DNA from: Serratia fonticola
GTDB taxonomy: Bacteria; Pseudomonadota; Gammaproteobacteria; Enterobacterales; Enterobacteriaceae
Direction of reading: 5' to 3'
Assembly: GCF_006715025.1 (NCBI RefSeq)
Contig: NZ_VFMK01000001.1
Coordinates: 3,534,001 to 3,598,000, forward strand
DNA length: 64,000 nt
Shown here: positions 26,530 to 35,895 of the stretch, piece by piece
How positions within the stretch are numbered: the stretch's first letter is position 1
Layout of the letters: the number at the start of each line of letters is the position of its first letter
Position numbers and translations under genes: made by a program
Notes under the pieces: generated by a model
What the model saw: only the letters and a program-made list of their open reading frames with translations
Databases searched by the model: none
What the model was told of the DNA's origin: nothing

Positions 26530-26552
26530 AAAAAAACCGCCTCTCGGCGGTT
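26530..26552 (-). terminator. Terminator of the tRNA operon
   Basis: On the plus strand AACCGCC-TCTC-GGCGGTT preceded by seven A, which is a perfect 7-bp stem plus U-tract on the minus strand, 45 bases past the tRNA-Leu 3' end. Confidence 0.9.
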
Positions 26553-26597
26553 ACGACATTACTGCATATTGCTTTGATTATTCTTAGTTTATTTTCC

Positions 26598-26683
26598 TGG
26601 TACCCGGGGCGGGACTTGAACCCGCACAGCCATAAGCCGAGGGATTTTAAATCCCTTGTGTCTACCGATTTCACCACCCGGGC
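26598..26683 (-). tRNA. leuZ: tRNA-Leu (anticodon TAA)
   Basis: The minus strand begins GCCCGGGTGGTGAAATCGG and ends with CCCGGGTACCA, an acceptor stem with encoded CCA. The anticodon loop TTTAAAA contains TAA, and a long class II variable arm (CTCGGCTTATGGCTG) is present. It is third in the E. coli-like cluster after pgsA (glyW-cysT-leuZ order). Confidence 0.95.
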
Positions 26684-26693
26684 TCGGGAAAAT

Positions 26694-26767
26694 TGGAGGC
26701 GCGTTCCGGAGTCGAACCGGACTAGACGGATTTGCAATCCGCTACATAACCGCTTTGTTAACGCGCC
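26694..26767 (-). tRNA. cysT: tRNA-Cys (anticodon GCA)
   Basis: The minus strand runs from GGCGCGTTAACAAAGCGG to AACGCGCCTCCA, with anticodon loop TTGCAAT (GCA) and the T-loop GGTTCGACTCC. CCA is encoded. It lies between tRNA-Gly and tRNA-Leu. Confidence 0.95.
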
Positions 26768-26823
26768 TTAATTCTATCTGCCTTTTCAGGCTAAAGCTCG
26801 TAAATCACCAGCTTTACTAAATT

Positions 26824-26899
<76 letters not shown>

Positions 26900-27043
26900 A
26901 TTAATCAGAACTCACTGATTTTTTTCAATCTTTCGGCGATTCGTTGCTGCCGTCTGATGCGATGCATTCTACTTACCTGACGTGGTGAGTCAATAAAATT
27001 GTTGACCCACTTTGTTCGTTTGCCGATTTTTGCATCGCTTCGA

Positions 27044-27592
27044 TCAAGGTTCCAGCAAATCCCTGCGCGCAGCGTTCAAATATTGGAACATAGACCAGAA
27101 CGTCAGTACCGCGGCAATGTACAACAGCACGAACGCAACGTACTCAACGCTACGATCCGGACGCCATAACAACCCCACCAGAGACATCATCTGCGCGGTT
27201 GTTTTCACTTTGCCAATCCAGGAAACCGCTACGCTACTGCGCTTGCCAATTTCAGCCATCCATTCCCGCAGTGAGGAGATAATGATCTCACGGGCGATCA
27301 TGGTGGCCGCCGGTAAGGTGATCCACCAGGTGTGATAGTGTTCCGCCACCAGCACCAGCGCTACCGCCACCATAACTTTATCGGCAACGGGATCCAGAAA
27401 AGCACCAAAACGGGTTGTTTGCTTCCAGCGACGGGCTAAAAAGCCGTCAAACCAGTCCGTTACAGCCGCAAACACAAAAATCACAGCGCACAGCATCGGG
27501 GCCCAAACGAATGGCAAATAAAACGCCAGAACGAAAAATGGGATCAAAACTACGCGAAACAGGGTAAGCCAAGTCGGTATATTCAATTGCAT
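27044..27592 (-). CDS. pgsA: CDP-diacylglycerol--glycerol-3-phosphate 3-phosphatidyltransferase
   Basis: A 182-residue membrane enzyme making phosphatidylglycerophosphate, the committed step to phosphatidylglycerol and cardiolipin. The CDP-alcohol phosphotransferase motif D-x2-D-G-x2-A-R-x8-G-x3-D-x3-D is intact at residues 46-71 (DWFDGFLARR, then GAFLDPVADK). Four to six membrane helices; length equal to E. coli PgsA. It lies between uvrC and the tRNAs on the same strand, the standard gamma-proteobacterial order. Confidence 0.97.
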   Translation of the reverse strand: MQLNIPTWLTLFRVVLIPFFVLAFYLPFVWAPMLCAVIFVFAAVTDWFDGFLARRWKQTTRFGAFLDPVADKVMVAVALVLVAEHYHTWWITLPAATMIAREIIISSLREWMAEIGKRSSVAVSWIGKVKTTAQMMSLVGLLWRPDRSVEYVAFVLLYIAAVLTFWSMFQYLNAARRDLLEP

Positions 27593-27650
27593 AATGCTAT
27601 GGTAACTATCTGGCTGGAGTGGAAATTAAGAGTATGTTGCTACATTGCCC

Positions 27651-29483
27651 TCAGTGTTTCAATGCATTGTAGATCTTTTCTGCCAATGCTTGTGAAATAC
27701 CCGGCACTTTTGCAATTTCCTCAACGCTAGCATTCAATAATGGTTGAAGTCCGCCCATATACTTCAACAGCACCTGACGCCGTTTTGGCCCAACACCTTC
27801 AATCAACTCCAAGGCGCTGGTGTTTTTGACTTTTGCACGCTTCTGACGATGGCCGGTGATCGCATGATTGTGTGAATCATCCCGAATATGTTGGATCACG
27901 TGTAAAGCCGGCGAATCTGGCGGCAACGAAATCCCCTCACCCTCCGGCACAAAGAACAATGTCTCCAGCCCGGCTTTGCGATCGCTACCTTTGGCAATAC
28001 CTATCAGCAACGGTTTACTTTTATCCCAAGGCACGTTCAGCGCGTTAAATACGTCAATCGCCATCCCCAACTGCCCCTTGCCACCATCAATAAAGATCAC
28101 GTCCGGGATTTTTTTCTCTTCTAACGCTTTGCCATAGCGCCGTTTCAGCACTTGCGCCATCGCCGCGTAATCATCGCCCGGCGTGATACCTGTAATATTG
28201 TAACGCCGATATTCCGAGCGCAATGGACCATTGTTGTCAAACACCACACAGGAGGCAACGGTCTGTTCTCCCATCGTGTGACTGATATCGAAACATTCCA
28301 TCCGGTTAATCTCCGCCAGATTTAGCGTTTTTGCTAATTCCGCCAACCGCTGATGAATCGTTGATTGCTGAGAAAGTTTGGTCACCAGTGCCGTAGACGC
28401 GTTAGTGCGTGCCAGTTTCAAATAGCGAGCACGATCGCCACGCGGTTTGCTCTGGATCTGAATCTTGCGCCCAGCCAGTTCGCTTAGCGAATCCGCAAGC
28501 AGGTCTTTCTCCGGCAAGGTAAAGTCCAGCAAGATCTCAGCCGGTAGCGTCCGCATCTGGCTACCTTGCAAATAGAACTGCCCGACAAAAGTCTGCACGA
28601 CCTCACTCAACTCTGTACCACCTGGTACTTTCGGGAAATAACTGCGGCTACCCAGCACCTTGCCCTGGCGAATAAACAAAACATGTACGCAAGCCATACC
28701 TGCATCAAAGGCGACGCCAATGACGTCAAGATCTTCACTGTTGCCCGAAACAAACTGTTTTTCCGTCACGCGGCGCACAGCCTGGATTTGATCGCGGATG
28801 CGTGCAGCCTCTTCAAAATTGAGCAGCTTGCTGGCGTTCTCCATACGTTCAATCAGTTGATGTAAAACCTGCTGATCCTTACCGGATAAAAACAGACGTA
28901 CATAATCTACCTGCTGTCGATATTCTTCTTCACTCACCAATCCGGCAACACATGGCCCCAGACAGCGCCCTATCTGATATTGCAGACAAGGTCGGGAACG
29001 ATTACGGTAGACGCTGTTTTCACATTGACGAATAGGAAACAGCTTTTGCAATAACGCCAGCGTTTCACGTACGGCATAAGAATTGGGAAACGGCCCAAAG
29101 TATTCGCCTTTGGCATGTTTGGCGCCGCGGTGCACTGATAACCGAGGGTGGCTATCCGCACTGAGAAATATTAAGGGATAAGACTTATCATCACGCAGAA
29201 GAACATTATATCGCGGCTGATACAACTTAATATAATTATGTTCCAGCAGAAGAGCTTCTGTTTCGGTATGTGTAACAGTAACGTCTATCTGCGCGATATT
29301 TTTGACTAGTGTTTCAGTTTTACGACTGCTGACCTGAGTGCGGAAATAGCTCGCAAGACGTTTTTTCAGGTCTTTAGCCTTACCAACATAAATCACCGTG
29401 CCAGCCATGTCATACATTCGGTAGACACCCGGCTGACTGGTTACGGTTTTGAGAAATGTCTGAGCATCAAAACGGTCACTCAC
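27651..29483 (-). CDS. uvrC: Excinuclease ABC subunit UvrC
   Basis: A 610-residue dual-incision nuclease of nucleotide excision repair, working with UvrA and UvrB. N-terminal GIY-YIG domain (about 16-95: GVYRMYDMAGTVIYVGKAKD), UVR/UvrB-binding helix (about 204-239), C-terminal RNase H-like nuclease (DGGKGQLG near 470-480, DDSHNHAITGHR) and a terminal helix-hairpin-helix (ALELIEGVGPKRR). The start is a GTG at 29483, overlapping the uvrY stop by 8 bases, so translation is coupled to the response regulator. Confidence 0.97.
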   Translation of the reverse strand: MSDRFDAQTFLKTVTSQPGVYRMYDMAGTVIYVGKAKDLKKRLASYFRTQVSSRKTETLVKNIAQIDVTVTHTETEALLLEHNYIKLYQPRYNVLLRDDKSYPLIFLSADSHPRLSVHRGAKHAKGEYFGPFPNSYAVRETLALLQKLFPIRQCENSVYRNRSRPCLQYQIGRCLGPCVAGLVSEEEYRQQVDYVRLFLSGKDQQVLHQLIERMENASKLLNFEEAARIRDQIQAVRRVTEKQFVSGNSEDLDVIGVAFDAGMACVHVLFIRQGKVLGSRSYFPKVPGGTELSEVVQTFVGQFYLQGSQMRTLPAEILLDFTLPEKDLLADSLSELAGRKIQIQSKPRGDRARYLKLARTNASTALVTKLSQQSTIHQRLAELAKTLNLAEINRMECFDISHTMGEQTVASCVVFDNNGPLRSEYRRYNITGITPGDDYAAMAQVLKRRYGKALEEKKIPDVIFIDGGKGQLGMAIDVFNALNVPWDKSKPLLIGIAKGSDRKAGLETLFFVPEGEGISLPPDSPALHVIQHIRDDSHNHAITGHRQKRAKVKNTSALELIEGVGPKRRQVLLKYMGGLQPLLNASVEEIAKVPGISQALAEKIYNALKH

Positions 29484-30132
29484 TGCTTAACAAAGTCTCC
29501 GCATTGAACAACCCGTGCCGTATCGCCAAATGGGTCAATTCGACATCCCCGCTGATGTTCAGTTTGCTGAACATGCGGTAACGATAGCTATTCACCGTTT
29601 TAGGGCTAAGGTTCAACTGTTCTGAAATCTCATTCACCTTCTTCCCTTTGGTGATCATCAACATAATTTGCAGTTCGCGCTCAGATAAGGTGCTGAACGG
29701 GTTTTCTGCCTGGGGTTCCAGTTGGCTTAATGCCATTTGCTGCGCAATATCGGAAGCGATGTAACGCTGTCCGGCATGAACCGAACGAATAGCATTTACC
29801 ACCTCTTGCGGCGCAGCCCCTTTGCTCAAATAACCAGCAGCACCAGCCTGCATCACCTTCGCAGGTAACGGATTCTCAGTATGAATGGTCAACATGATGA
29901 CCTTGATATCGGGCGCATAACGAACAATCTTGCGGGTGGCTTCTAGCCCCCCAATACCCGGCATATTCATATCCATCAAAACGATATCAGCGGAGTTGCT
30001 GCGGCACCATTTAACGGCGTCTTCGCCGCATTGCGCTTCACCAACAACTTTTATGCCTTTGATATCTTCAAGAATGCGTCGTATCCCTGCGCGCACCAGT
30101 TCGTGGTCATCAACAAGAAGAACGCTAATCAA
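29476..30132 (-). CDS. uvrY: Response regulator UvrY (BarA partner)
   Basis: A 218-residue NarL/FixJ-type response regulator. The receiver has Asp8-Asp9, phosphoacceptor Asp54 (VLMDMNMPG) and Lys104-type residue (YLSKG); the HTH is at about 150-205 (LSERELQIMLMITKGKKVNE, NLSPKTVNSYRYR). With BarA it activates csrB/csrC sRNAs and so controls carbon storage, motility and virulence. Alignment with E. coli UvrY sets the start at the TTG at 30132, with GGAG eight bases upstream; the in-frame ATG at 30168 would add 12 unrelated residues. Confidence 0.95.
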   Translation of the reverse strand: MISVLLVDDHELVRAGIRRILEDIKGIKVVGEAQCGEDAVKWCRSNSADIVLMDMNMPGIGGLEATRKIVRYAPDIKVIMLTIHTENPLPAKVMQAGAAGYLSKGAAPQEVVNAIRSVHAGQRYIASDIAQQMALSQLEPQAENPFSTLSERELQIMLMITKGKKVNEISEQLNLSPKTVNSYRYRMFSKLNISGDVELTHLAIRHGLFNAETLLSSE

Positions 30133-30926
30133 GGAAAATTCTCCAAAATAAGGGAGTAACGCAATCAATCAGCCTCTATCATCTAAACAGATATTACTTG
30201 GTTTTCAGCAAAGAATGAATACAGATTAATACTTACTCACGGTTTACTCTGCGAGACAGGCCAAATTTTTCCGCCCCCTTGTCTACTAAGGCGCGATTAA
30301 TCCAGCCTATATCGGATAAAAATCCGCCACATCAATTAGGCGTAACAGAAACAATCTTCTCCATGATACGCCATTTTATCCCTTTTGGCGGTAAAATTAG
30401 TGCAAGTTATCGCAGCCTGCAATAAATAAAGATACTTGCCACTATCACTCATAAGCATATGAATTACAAAAAAATAACAAATGACAGTCATTCTCAAACA
30501 CGCAGAATGCGCTGTAGCGAAACCATTATTCAGTATACCTAACCGTTGGAGGTATCGAAAAAGAGGTCTTATCAATTAAAATAACTGACTTGAATGTCAA
30601 CAGCTTGCACACCAAATAGTTATTCACTCCTGCTCTATTGCCCGTAAATATTCTTCAATGTTGAAGCACGATAACCACCTGCCTCCCAACGTAACTCAAA
30701 ATGAGTATAACGAATTTATTACAACGTTGCAGGCCAAACATACCGGCCATTTAATCCCGAATGAAACACTTATAAGCCCCCTCCTTCAACCATGCAAGGG
30801 ACGCATGCTATGGTATAATCTCTGCCCAAAGACTTGTACTGCGGTTCTTTATGGTGAATTTTTATCCATAAAACCTGCATCAAACCGCACTTAGCTACAA
30901 ACTCACGCCGTAAAACAGGAGATAAA
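30133..30926. other. Large intergenic region uvrY/yecF
   Basis: A 794-base AT-rich gap between divergent uvrY and yecF. It must hold both promoters. The frame at 30658-30894 has no ribosome site and its composition is not protein-like. No hairpin with a U-tract was found. In E. coli sdiA and other genes are close by; none is present here. Confidence 0.45.
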
Positions 30927-31151
30927 ATGAGCAACGTTGATTTTACTACGTCTGCAAACCCGGAAGCACTGGCAACAGAAGTGGCCTGTCTTAAAGCCAC
31001 CTTAACATTGCTCTTGAAAGCGATTGGTCAAGCAGATGCCGGGAAAGTCATCATCAATCTGGAACGCTTCGCTGCCCAGATTGAAGACCCGGCACAGGCT
31101 GAAATTTTCAAAAACAGTATCCTGCAGATCAAACACGCATACCGCCAATAA
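30927..31151 (+). CDS. yecF: YecF (DUF2594) family protein
   Basis: A 74-residue protein matching E. coli YecF over its length: LATEVACLKATLTLLLKAIG, QADAGKVIINLE and the C-terminal IKHAYRQ. Function unknown. AGGAGATAAA gives a strong ribosome site. As in E. coli it is divergent from uvrY, but the neighbour beyond it is ydgC rather than sdiA. The predicted structure is all helical and cytoplasmic. Confidence 0.88.
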   Translation: MSNVDFTTSANPEALATEVACLKATLTLLLKAIGQADAGKVIINLERFAAQIEDPAQAEIFKNSILQIKHAYRQ

Positions 31152-31248
31152 TCTGTATGTTATCAGGCTGCCTCCATGCGAGCCTGATCGCCACGGTTCC
31201 TGCGGCCACTCGGCCTCAGCTGTAAAATTCCTTCAAATAGAGTGAGTT

Positions 31249-31590
31249 ATGAGCATCGTTTTCAAGGCGCTAATCGGCGCTCTGGTAGTGATTTTAATTG
31301 CCATACTGTCTAAAACCCGCAATTATTATATCGCTGGCCTGGTACCGCTATTCCCGACTTTTGCCTTGATCGCCCACTATATTGTAGGTAGCGAGCGCTC
31401 AATAGAAGCACTAAGAACGACTATAGTCTTTGGTATGTGGGCCATCATTCCCTACCTCATCTACCTGATTTCACTTTATTTTTTCATCAATAGCCTGCGG
31501 CTTTCCTTCGCCCTTGGTGCCGCTGTCCTGTGCTGGATTGCAGCTGCCTGGCTGCTGATTACACTCTGGAGTTGGTGGCAGGGCCGATAA
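31249..31590 (+). CDS. ydgC: GlpM/YdgC family inner membrane protein
   Basis: A 113-residue protein with about four membrane helices. The motif KTRNYYIAGLVPLFPTFALI, then AHYIVGSERSIEALRTTI matches E. coli YdgC and Pseudomonas GlpM, the latter linked to alginate/glycerol metabolism, though the biochemical role is unknown. A GAGTGAG ribosome site precedes the ATG. It is 97 bases after yecF on the same strand and may be co-transcribed. Confidence 0.85.
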   Translation: MSIVFKALIGALVVILIAILSKTRNYYIAGLVPLFPTFALIAHYIVGSERSIEALRTTIVFGMWAIIPYLIYLISLYFFINSLRLSFALGAAVLCWIAAAWLLITLWSWWQGR

Positions 31591-32332
31591 GCCTAAATGG
31601 CGGATAAAGATAGCGATGTAGCTACCCGCTGGCTATTACCAAGATACGGTGAAATCAATACAGTAATTTGACAACATGACAATAGGATAAACGCTATATT
31701 ATAAGTTTAATAATGGCTCAAATCATAAATCACAATTATATTATCACACTTAATAACAATAGGAGTACTCTTAATTTTTCACCAAAAGCCAAATGAGAGT
31801 TTTATTACTCCTTTTATTTATATTCTGTCAATTTTAATGCCTCGCCATTACAACCAACCCTTCCCAGTGTTCCCGCCAACCTCCCATACTATGGGGCGAC
31901 AGCAAGCATTCGGCTCAAATATCCATGAAGTGAATGAGCAAGGATTAAACAATTCTAAAATCGAATAATAATAAAAAACACCTCACAAACACGCAATAAA
32001 GCTAGAATTATCCTAACCAAGCCCTACTCATCTTTGCCCGCTGCCATACCAAGCTTTTGCTGGCTTTTGTCACTATGTGCCTGCTTATATCTGCCCTTTG
32101 TCAAACCGCGCCCCATCACCGTAATACTAACGGCTGAAATAATCAGCCCAAACCCAACATGATTAAATGCCTTTGTCATTTTTCAGCGCGCTACGAGCAT
32201 GCCGTTTCTCTTTTGATGTTAGCTTCTCCAAGGCACTGCAACGCAGTTATCCCTCACTGCTGCCCCCACAAGGCACGGGTGAAAGAACGCAGCAAGCGCA
32301 TTTAAATGAAAGGACAGCATGGTATAGCTAAC
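31591..32332. other. AT-rich intergenic region
   Basis: A 742-base stretch without a convincing gene. An interrupted inverted repeat AGGAGTA (31761-31767) ... TACTCCT (31806-31812), with inner CTCT/AGAG pairing, could fold in RNA. A 43-codon frame at 31836-31967 has no ribosome site. The segment 31660-32000 is strikingly AT-rich. Confidence 0.4.
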
Positions 32333-32369
32333 AAACAGGCCTGCGGTGAAATAATGCAGGCCTGTTTTT
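32333..32369. terminator. Bidirectional terminator at the uspF 3' end
   Basis: A 12-bp perfect stem AAACAGGCCTGC / GCAGGCCTGTTT with an 11-base loop; five T follow on the plus strand and TTTGTT on the minus strand. It lies just past the uspF stop. Confidence 0.88.
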
Positions 32370-32374
32370 CCGGA

Positions 32375-32803
32375 TTATCTAATCACCATTACCGAAATTT
32401 TGGCATGGCGAACGATAGCTGCAGCATTAGAGCCAAGCAGGTAGGTTTTAACGCTGGGGCGACGGGATCCCACCACAATCAGATCGGCTTCAATCTCTTC
32501 GGCCAGTTGCAAAACTTCGTCGCGCGGGGAACCGAAACTGATAGTATAAGACAGACGCTCTAACGGCAGATCGATCTGCGCCATGATCTTCTTAAGTCCT
32601 TCAATCGCTTTCACCTCCGCCTGATTTTCAAACTCTTTGATCCCAAACGAATAAGCGGTGACAAACGCAGAGGCATCCGGTAAGGCATGAAAAAAATGCA
32701 CTTTGGCCCCTGACATTTTCGCCAAATACTCCACATGCTTTAACGCATGTTCGGTTAAAACGTCTTCTGCAATATCTACCGGTACTAAAATGGTCTTGTA
32801 CAT
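32375..32803 (-). CDS. uspF: Universal stress protein, UspF/UspG type
   Basis: A 142-residue single-domain universal stress protein. The ATP-binding UspA signature is intact: an N-terminal beta strand with Asp (TILVPVDIAED) and the C-terminal VVGSRRPSVKTYLLGSNAAA, then HAKISVMVIR. The pattern GSRRP...LLGSN is that of UspF/UspG. The start ATG at 32803 has AAGGGA upstream. Members are induced in stationary phase and affect adhesion or survival; exact role here unknown. Confidence 0.88.
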   Translation of the reverse strand: MYKTILVPVDIAEDVLTEHALKHVEYLAKMSGAKVHFFHALPDASAFVTAYSFGIKEFENQAEVKAIEGLKKIMAQIDLPLERLSYTISFGSPRDEVLQLAEEIEADLIVVGSRRPSVKTYLLGSNAAAIVRHAKISVMVIR

Positions 32804-33426
32804 ATTCAATCCCTTCTCTATTTACCGTGATGCCCTTAGCTTACCGCTACGAAACCAACGCGAGAATCGATTTATCGTACTTTTGTGATACCCGCTCTTA
32901 CCTTCGCCTACATCTACAAGTAGACAACGTTCGCTGGACCAATGATTTTTACTTTTGTGACTTAGGCCGCAAAAGCAAAGAGATTTGCGCAGATTAACCT
33001 TAGCTCACCCCTCCAGACACGCCAGTTAAAATCATAAACTGATTGAAACTCAATTGTTCCTTACAGGATGCGCCTTTGCCTTTCTCTTTATCCTTATTCC
33101 CCACCGTGGTGAGTTTAATCACCTTAACGCATTAGTTTTTTTCATGCAAAATTATAACTTTCTGCTTAATCAATAAGATAAGAGCAAACAGGACTGTTCA
33201 TTTGCCGTTGTAAAGAGTAGTCTCTCGTTCCCTGAACGTCCGATTCGCCTCCCCTGAGTAAAGAATAATCGGCTTTTATTCCACTGTTAAATGTTGTAAA
33301 TATGTTGCACAAAAGTGGCGATGTTGAGTTACCTTACTTAAGCCGGAATTACCGGATAAACATAAAAAAAGAGCCACTTCAGAGCTCGTAATTTCACTCA
33401 TGACAGGTAAAACAGGACATCATCAG
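32804..33426. other. Intergenic region uspF/cycA
   Basis: A 623-base gap between divergent uspF and cycA, with promoters for both. An 11-base direct repeat TACTTTTGTGA occurs at 32878-32888 and 32950-32960, near the uspF start. No gene was recognised. Confidence 0.45.
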
Positions 33427-34827
33427 ATGGTAGAGCATTCTAAAATAGCAACGGACGCCGCGTCTGGGTCAGAAGATCATCTACGGCGAAACCTGACAAA
33501 CCGACATATTCAGCTAATTGCCATTGGTGGTGCCATTGGTACAGGTCTGTTTATGGGTTCAGGTAAAACTATCAGCCTGGCCGGTCCTTCCATCATCTTC
33601 GTATACATGATTATCGGCTTTATGCTGTTTTTCGTGATGCGTGCGATGGGAGAACTGCTGCTTTCAAATCTGCAGTACAAATCCTTTAGCGACTTTGCCG
33701 CCGATCTGCTTGGCCCCTGGGCTGGCTTCTTCACGGGCTGGACCTATTGGTTCTGTTGGGTGGTGACCGGTATTGCAGATGTGGTTGCCATTACGGCTTA
33801 CGCGCAATTCTGGTTCCCCGACCTGTCTCAATGGATCGCCTCTTTGCTGTGTGTTCTGTTGCTACTCAGCCTGAACCTGGCAACGGTGAAGATGTTCGGT
33901 GAAATGGAATTTTGGTTCGCGATGATCAAGATTGTCGCCATCATCAGCTTGATCATTGCCGGGCTGGTCATGATTGCAATGCACTTCCAATCCCCTAATG
34001 GCAGCGAGGCCTCCTTCGCGCACTTATGGAATGACGGCGGCATGTTCCCGAAAGGGATCAGCGGTTTCTTTGCTGGTTTCCAAATTGCGGTATTTGCTTT
34101 CGTCGGCATCGAACTTGTCGGCACTACTGCAGCAGAAACCAAAGATCCGGAGAAGGTATTACCGCGTGCCATTAACTCCATTCCTATCCGCATCATCATG
34201 TTCTATGTGTTCGCGCTGATTGTGATTATGTCCGTCACGCCATGGAATTCCGTCGTTGCTGACAAGAGCCCGTTCGTTGAGCTGTTCGTGTTAATCGGCC
34301 TGCCTGCTGCTGCCAGTGTGATTAACTTCGTGGTGCTCACTTCAGCGGCGTCCTCCGCCAACAGCGGCGTATTCTCCACCAGCCGCATGCTGTTCGGTTT
34401 AGCCCAGGAGGGCGACGCACCGAAATCTTTTGCCAACCTTTCCAAACGCGCGGTGCCCGCGAACGGTCTGACCTTCTCTTGCATCTGCTTACTGGGTGGC
34501 GTAGTGCTGATTTACCTGATACCCAATGTGATGACCGTCTTTACTCTGGTTACCACCGTATCGGCCATTCTGTTTATGTTCGTCTGGACGATCATCTTGT
34601 GTTCGTATCTGGTCTATCGCAAGCAGCGCCCGGCCCTTCACCAAAGGTCGATCTATAAAATGCCAGCCGGTAGGCTGATGTGCTGGGTATGCATGGCCTT
34701 CTTCGCGTTCGTACTGGTCTTGCTCTCACTGCGCGACGACACGCGTCAGGCATTGGTCGTTACACCACTGTGGTTTATCATTTTGGGGGTTGGTTATCAA
34801 TTTGCTCGTCGTAAAAAAACGGCTTAA
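33427..34827 (+). CDS. cycA: D-alanine/D-serine/glycine:H+ symporter CycA
   Basis: A 466-residue, 12-helix amino-acid permease of the APC family, importing glycine, D-alanine, D-serine and D-cycloserine. Near identity to E. coli CycA is seen in LRRNLTNRHIQLIAIGGAIG, in the MGELLLSNLQYKSFSDFA region, in VGTTAAETKDPEKVLPRAIN and in SSANSGVFSTSRMLFGLAQE. The ATG at 33427 aligns exactly with the E. coli start; a longer frame to 33400 lacks a ribosome site. It is often regulated by the GcvB sRNA in enterobacteria; not tested here. Confidence 0.94.
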   Translation: MVEHSKIATDAASGSEDHLRRNLTNRHIQLIAIGGAIGTGLFMGSGKTISLAGPSIIFVYMIIGFMLFFVMRAMGELLLSNLQYKSFSDFAADLLGPWAGFFTGWTYWFCWVVTGIADVVAITAYAQFWFPDLSQWIASLLCVLLLLSLNLATVKMFGEMEFWFAMIKIVAIISLIIAGLVMIAMHFQSPNGSEASFAHLWNDGGMFPKGISGFFAGFQIAVFAFVGIELVGTTAAETKDPEKVLPRAINSIPIRIIMFYVFALIVIMSVTPWNSVVADKSPFVELFVLIGLPAAASVINFVVLTSAASSANSGVFSTSRMLFGLAQEGDAPKSFANLSKRAVPANGLTFSCICLLGGVVLIYLIPNVMTVFTLVTTVSAILFMFVWTIILCSYLVYRKQRPALHQRSIYKMPAGRLMCWVCMAFFAFVLVLLSLRDDTRQALVVTPLWFIILGVGYQFARRKKTA

Positions 34828-34864
34828 CCCGTACGGCGGTTGATGACAACGTTTTATCTGCGAT

Positions 34865-34899
34865 ACTCAAGCCAGGGGCTCTCCCCCCTGGCTTTGAGT
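34865..34899. terminator. Hairpin between convergent cycA and the DMT exporter
   Basis: ACTCAA-GCCAGGGG pairs with CCCCTGGC-TTTGAGT over about 14 bp with one bulge. The long stem between two convergent genes suggests a shared terminator, although the U-tracts are short. Confidence 0.65.
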
Positions 34900-34921
34900 A
34901 ACACCGCCGATTTGCGCGGCG

Positions 34922-35827
34922 TTACTCAGTGGCTTCTTGTGGCTTTGGTTTACGGCGAATACGCAACTCACTGACTACCACCCCCAGCACAATTAATCCC
35001 GCACCAACCAATGCCATCCCCGGTAAACGTTCTCCGGCAATACGCCCAACAATACCCGCCCATACCGGCTCACCCGCATAGATGACCGTCGCACGGGTAG
35101 GAGAAACACTGCGCTGCGCCCAGTTCATGGTTAACTGGATCAACGCGCTGGCAACCCCGAGCCCTATCGCGCTGTATAGCAGGTAACTGGAAAAGGCAGG
35201 AACCGACTCACCGGTCGGCGCCATCATCAGGAATGAGAGCAACGAAGCCGTGGCCAACTGCACAATAGTCACTCGCCGCACGTTAACCTTACCGGCAAAA
35301 GCACCTATCAGGATCACCTCTGCGGCGATCGCCAATGCGCTGATCAAGGTGAGGATCTCTCCATGGCTGAACGCCATACTCGTGCTGTTTGGCCCCGCGA
35401 GCAGCACCAGCCCGATGAAGGCTAATAAAATCCCAATCCAGGACATGAGCCCTGGCATGCGGCCAAGAACCAGCCATTGCAGCAGCGGCACAATGGGGAC
35501 GTACATGGCAGTTATAAACGCCGACTGGCTGCTGGTGATGGTTTGTAGCCCCATGGTTTGCAGGCCATAGCCAAACATGATTGATGTGCCGATAAAGATC
35601 CCGGCCCGCACTTCATACCAGGTGATGCCCCACAACGATCGCCAGGAAAACAACACCAAGGCCAGCGTCGCTGTAGCGAAACGCAGTCCGACAAAAAAGA
35701 ACGGCCCACTGACCAACATGGCCTGGTGTACCGCCAGAAAAGTACCGCCCCAAAGCATGGTGATCAGCACCAATATGGCTTCCTGCGGCTTGATTTTTAT
35801 AAACAGAGTAGATTTACGCGTAGACAC
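34922..35827 (-). CDS. DMT superfamily (EamA) exporter
   Basis: A ten-helix membrane protein (301 residues) with two tandem EamA repeats; the first begins ILVLITMLWGGTFLAVHQAM and the second near the middle (LTLISALAIAAEVILIG). Members export amino acids or other metabolites. The GTG at 35827, preceded by AAGGG seven bases upstream, is taken as the start; the alternative ATG at 35863 lies inside the operator repeat. It is divergent from an XRE-cupin regulator that probably controls it. E. coli has a DMT gene (ytfF) near cycA, but orthology is not certain. Confidence 0.8.
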   Translation of the reverse strand: MSTRKSTLFIKIKPQEAILVLITMLWGGTFLAVHQAMLVSGPFFFVGLRFATATLALVLFSWRSLWGITWYEVRAGIFIGTSIMFGYGLQTMGLQTITSSQSAFITAMYVPIVPLLQWLVLGRMPGLMSWIGILLAFIGLVLLAGPNSTSMAFSHGEILTLISALAIAAEVILIGAFAGKVNVRRVTIVQLATASLLSFLMMAPTGESVPAFSSYLLYSAIGLGVASALIQLTMNWAQRSVSPTRATVIYAGEPVWAGIVGRIAGERLPGMALVGAGLIVLGVVVSELRIRRKPKPQEATE

Positions 35828-35847
35828 CGGTTTGCCCTTCTCACCAA

Positions 35848-35863
35848 GTGCAATATAATGCAC
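35848..35863. promoter_or_regulatory. Operator-like palindrome, copy 1
   Basis: GTGCAATATAATGCAC is an interrupted palindrome (14 of 16 positions symmetric, arms GTGCA/TGCAC). A near copy lies exactly 50 bases downstream. Both lie between the DMT exporter and XRE-cupin starts, as expected for binding sites of the divergent regulator. Confidence 0.6.
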
Positions 35864-35895
35864 ATTTTACTGCCAGTATGAGGCAAAGCCCATCG

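Noticed and set aside
30658..30894. 78-codon frame upstream of yecF
   Set aside because: No ribosome site, composition not protein-like, ends just before the yecF ribosome site.
31836..31967. 43-codon ORF starting MPRHYNQPFPVF
   Set aside because: No ribosome site and unusual composition in a non-coding stretch.
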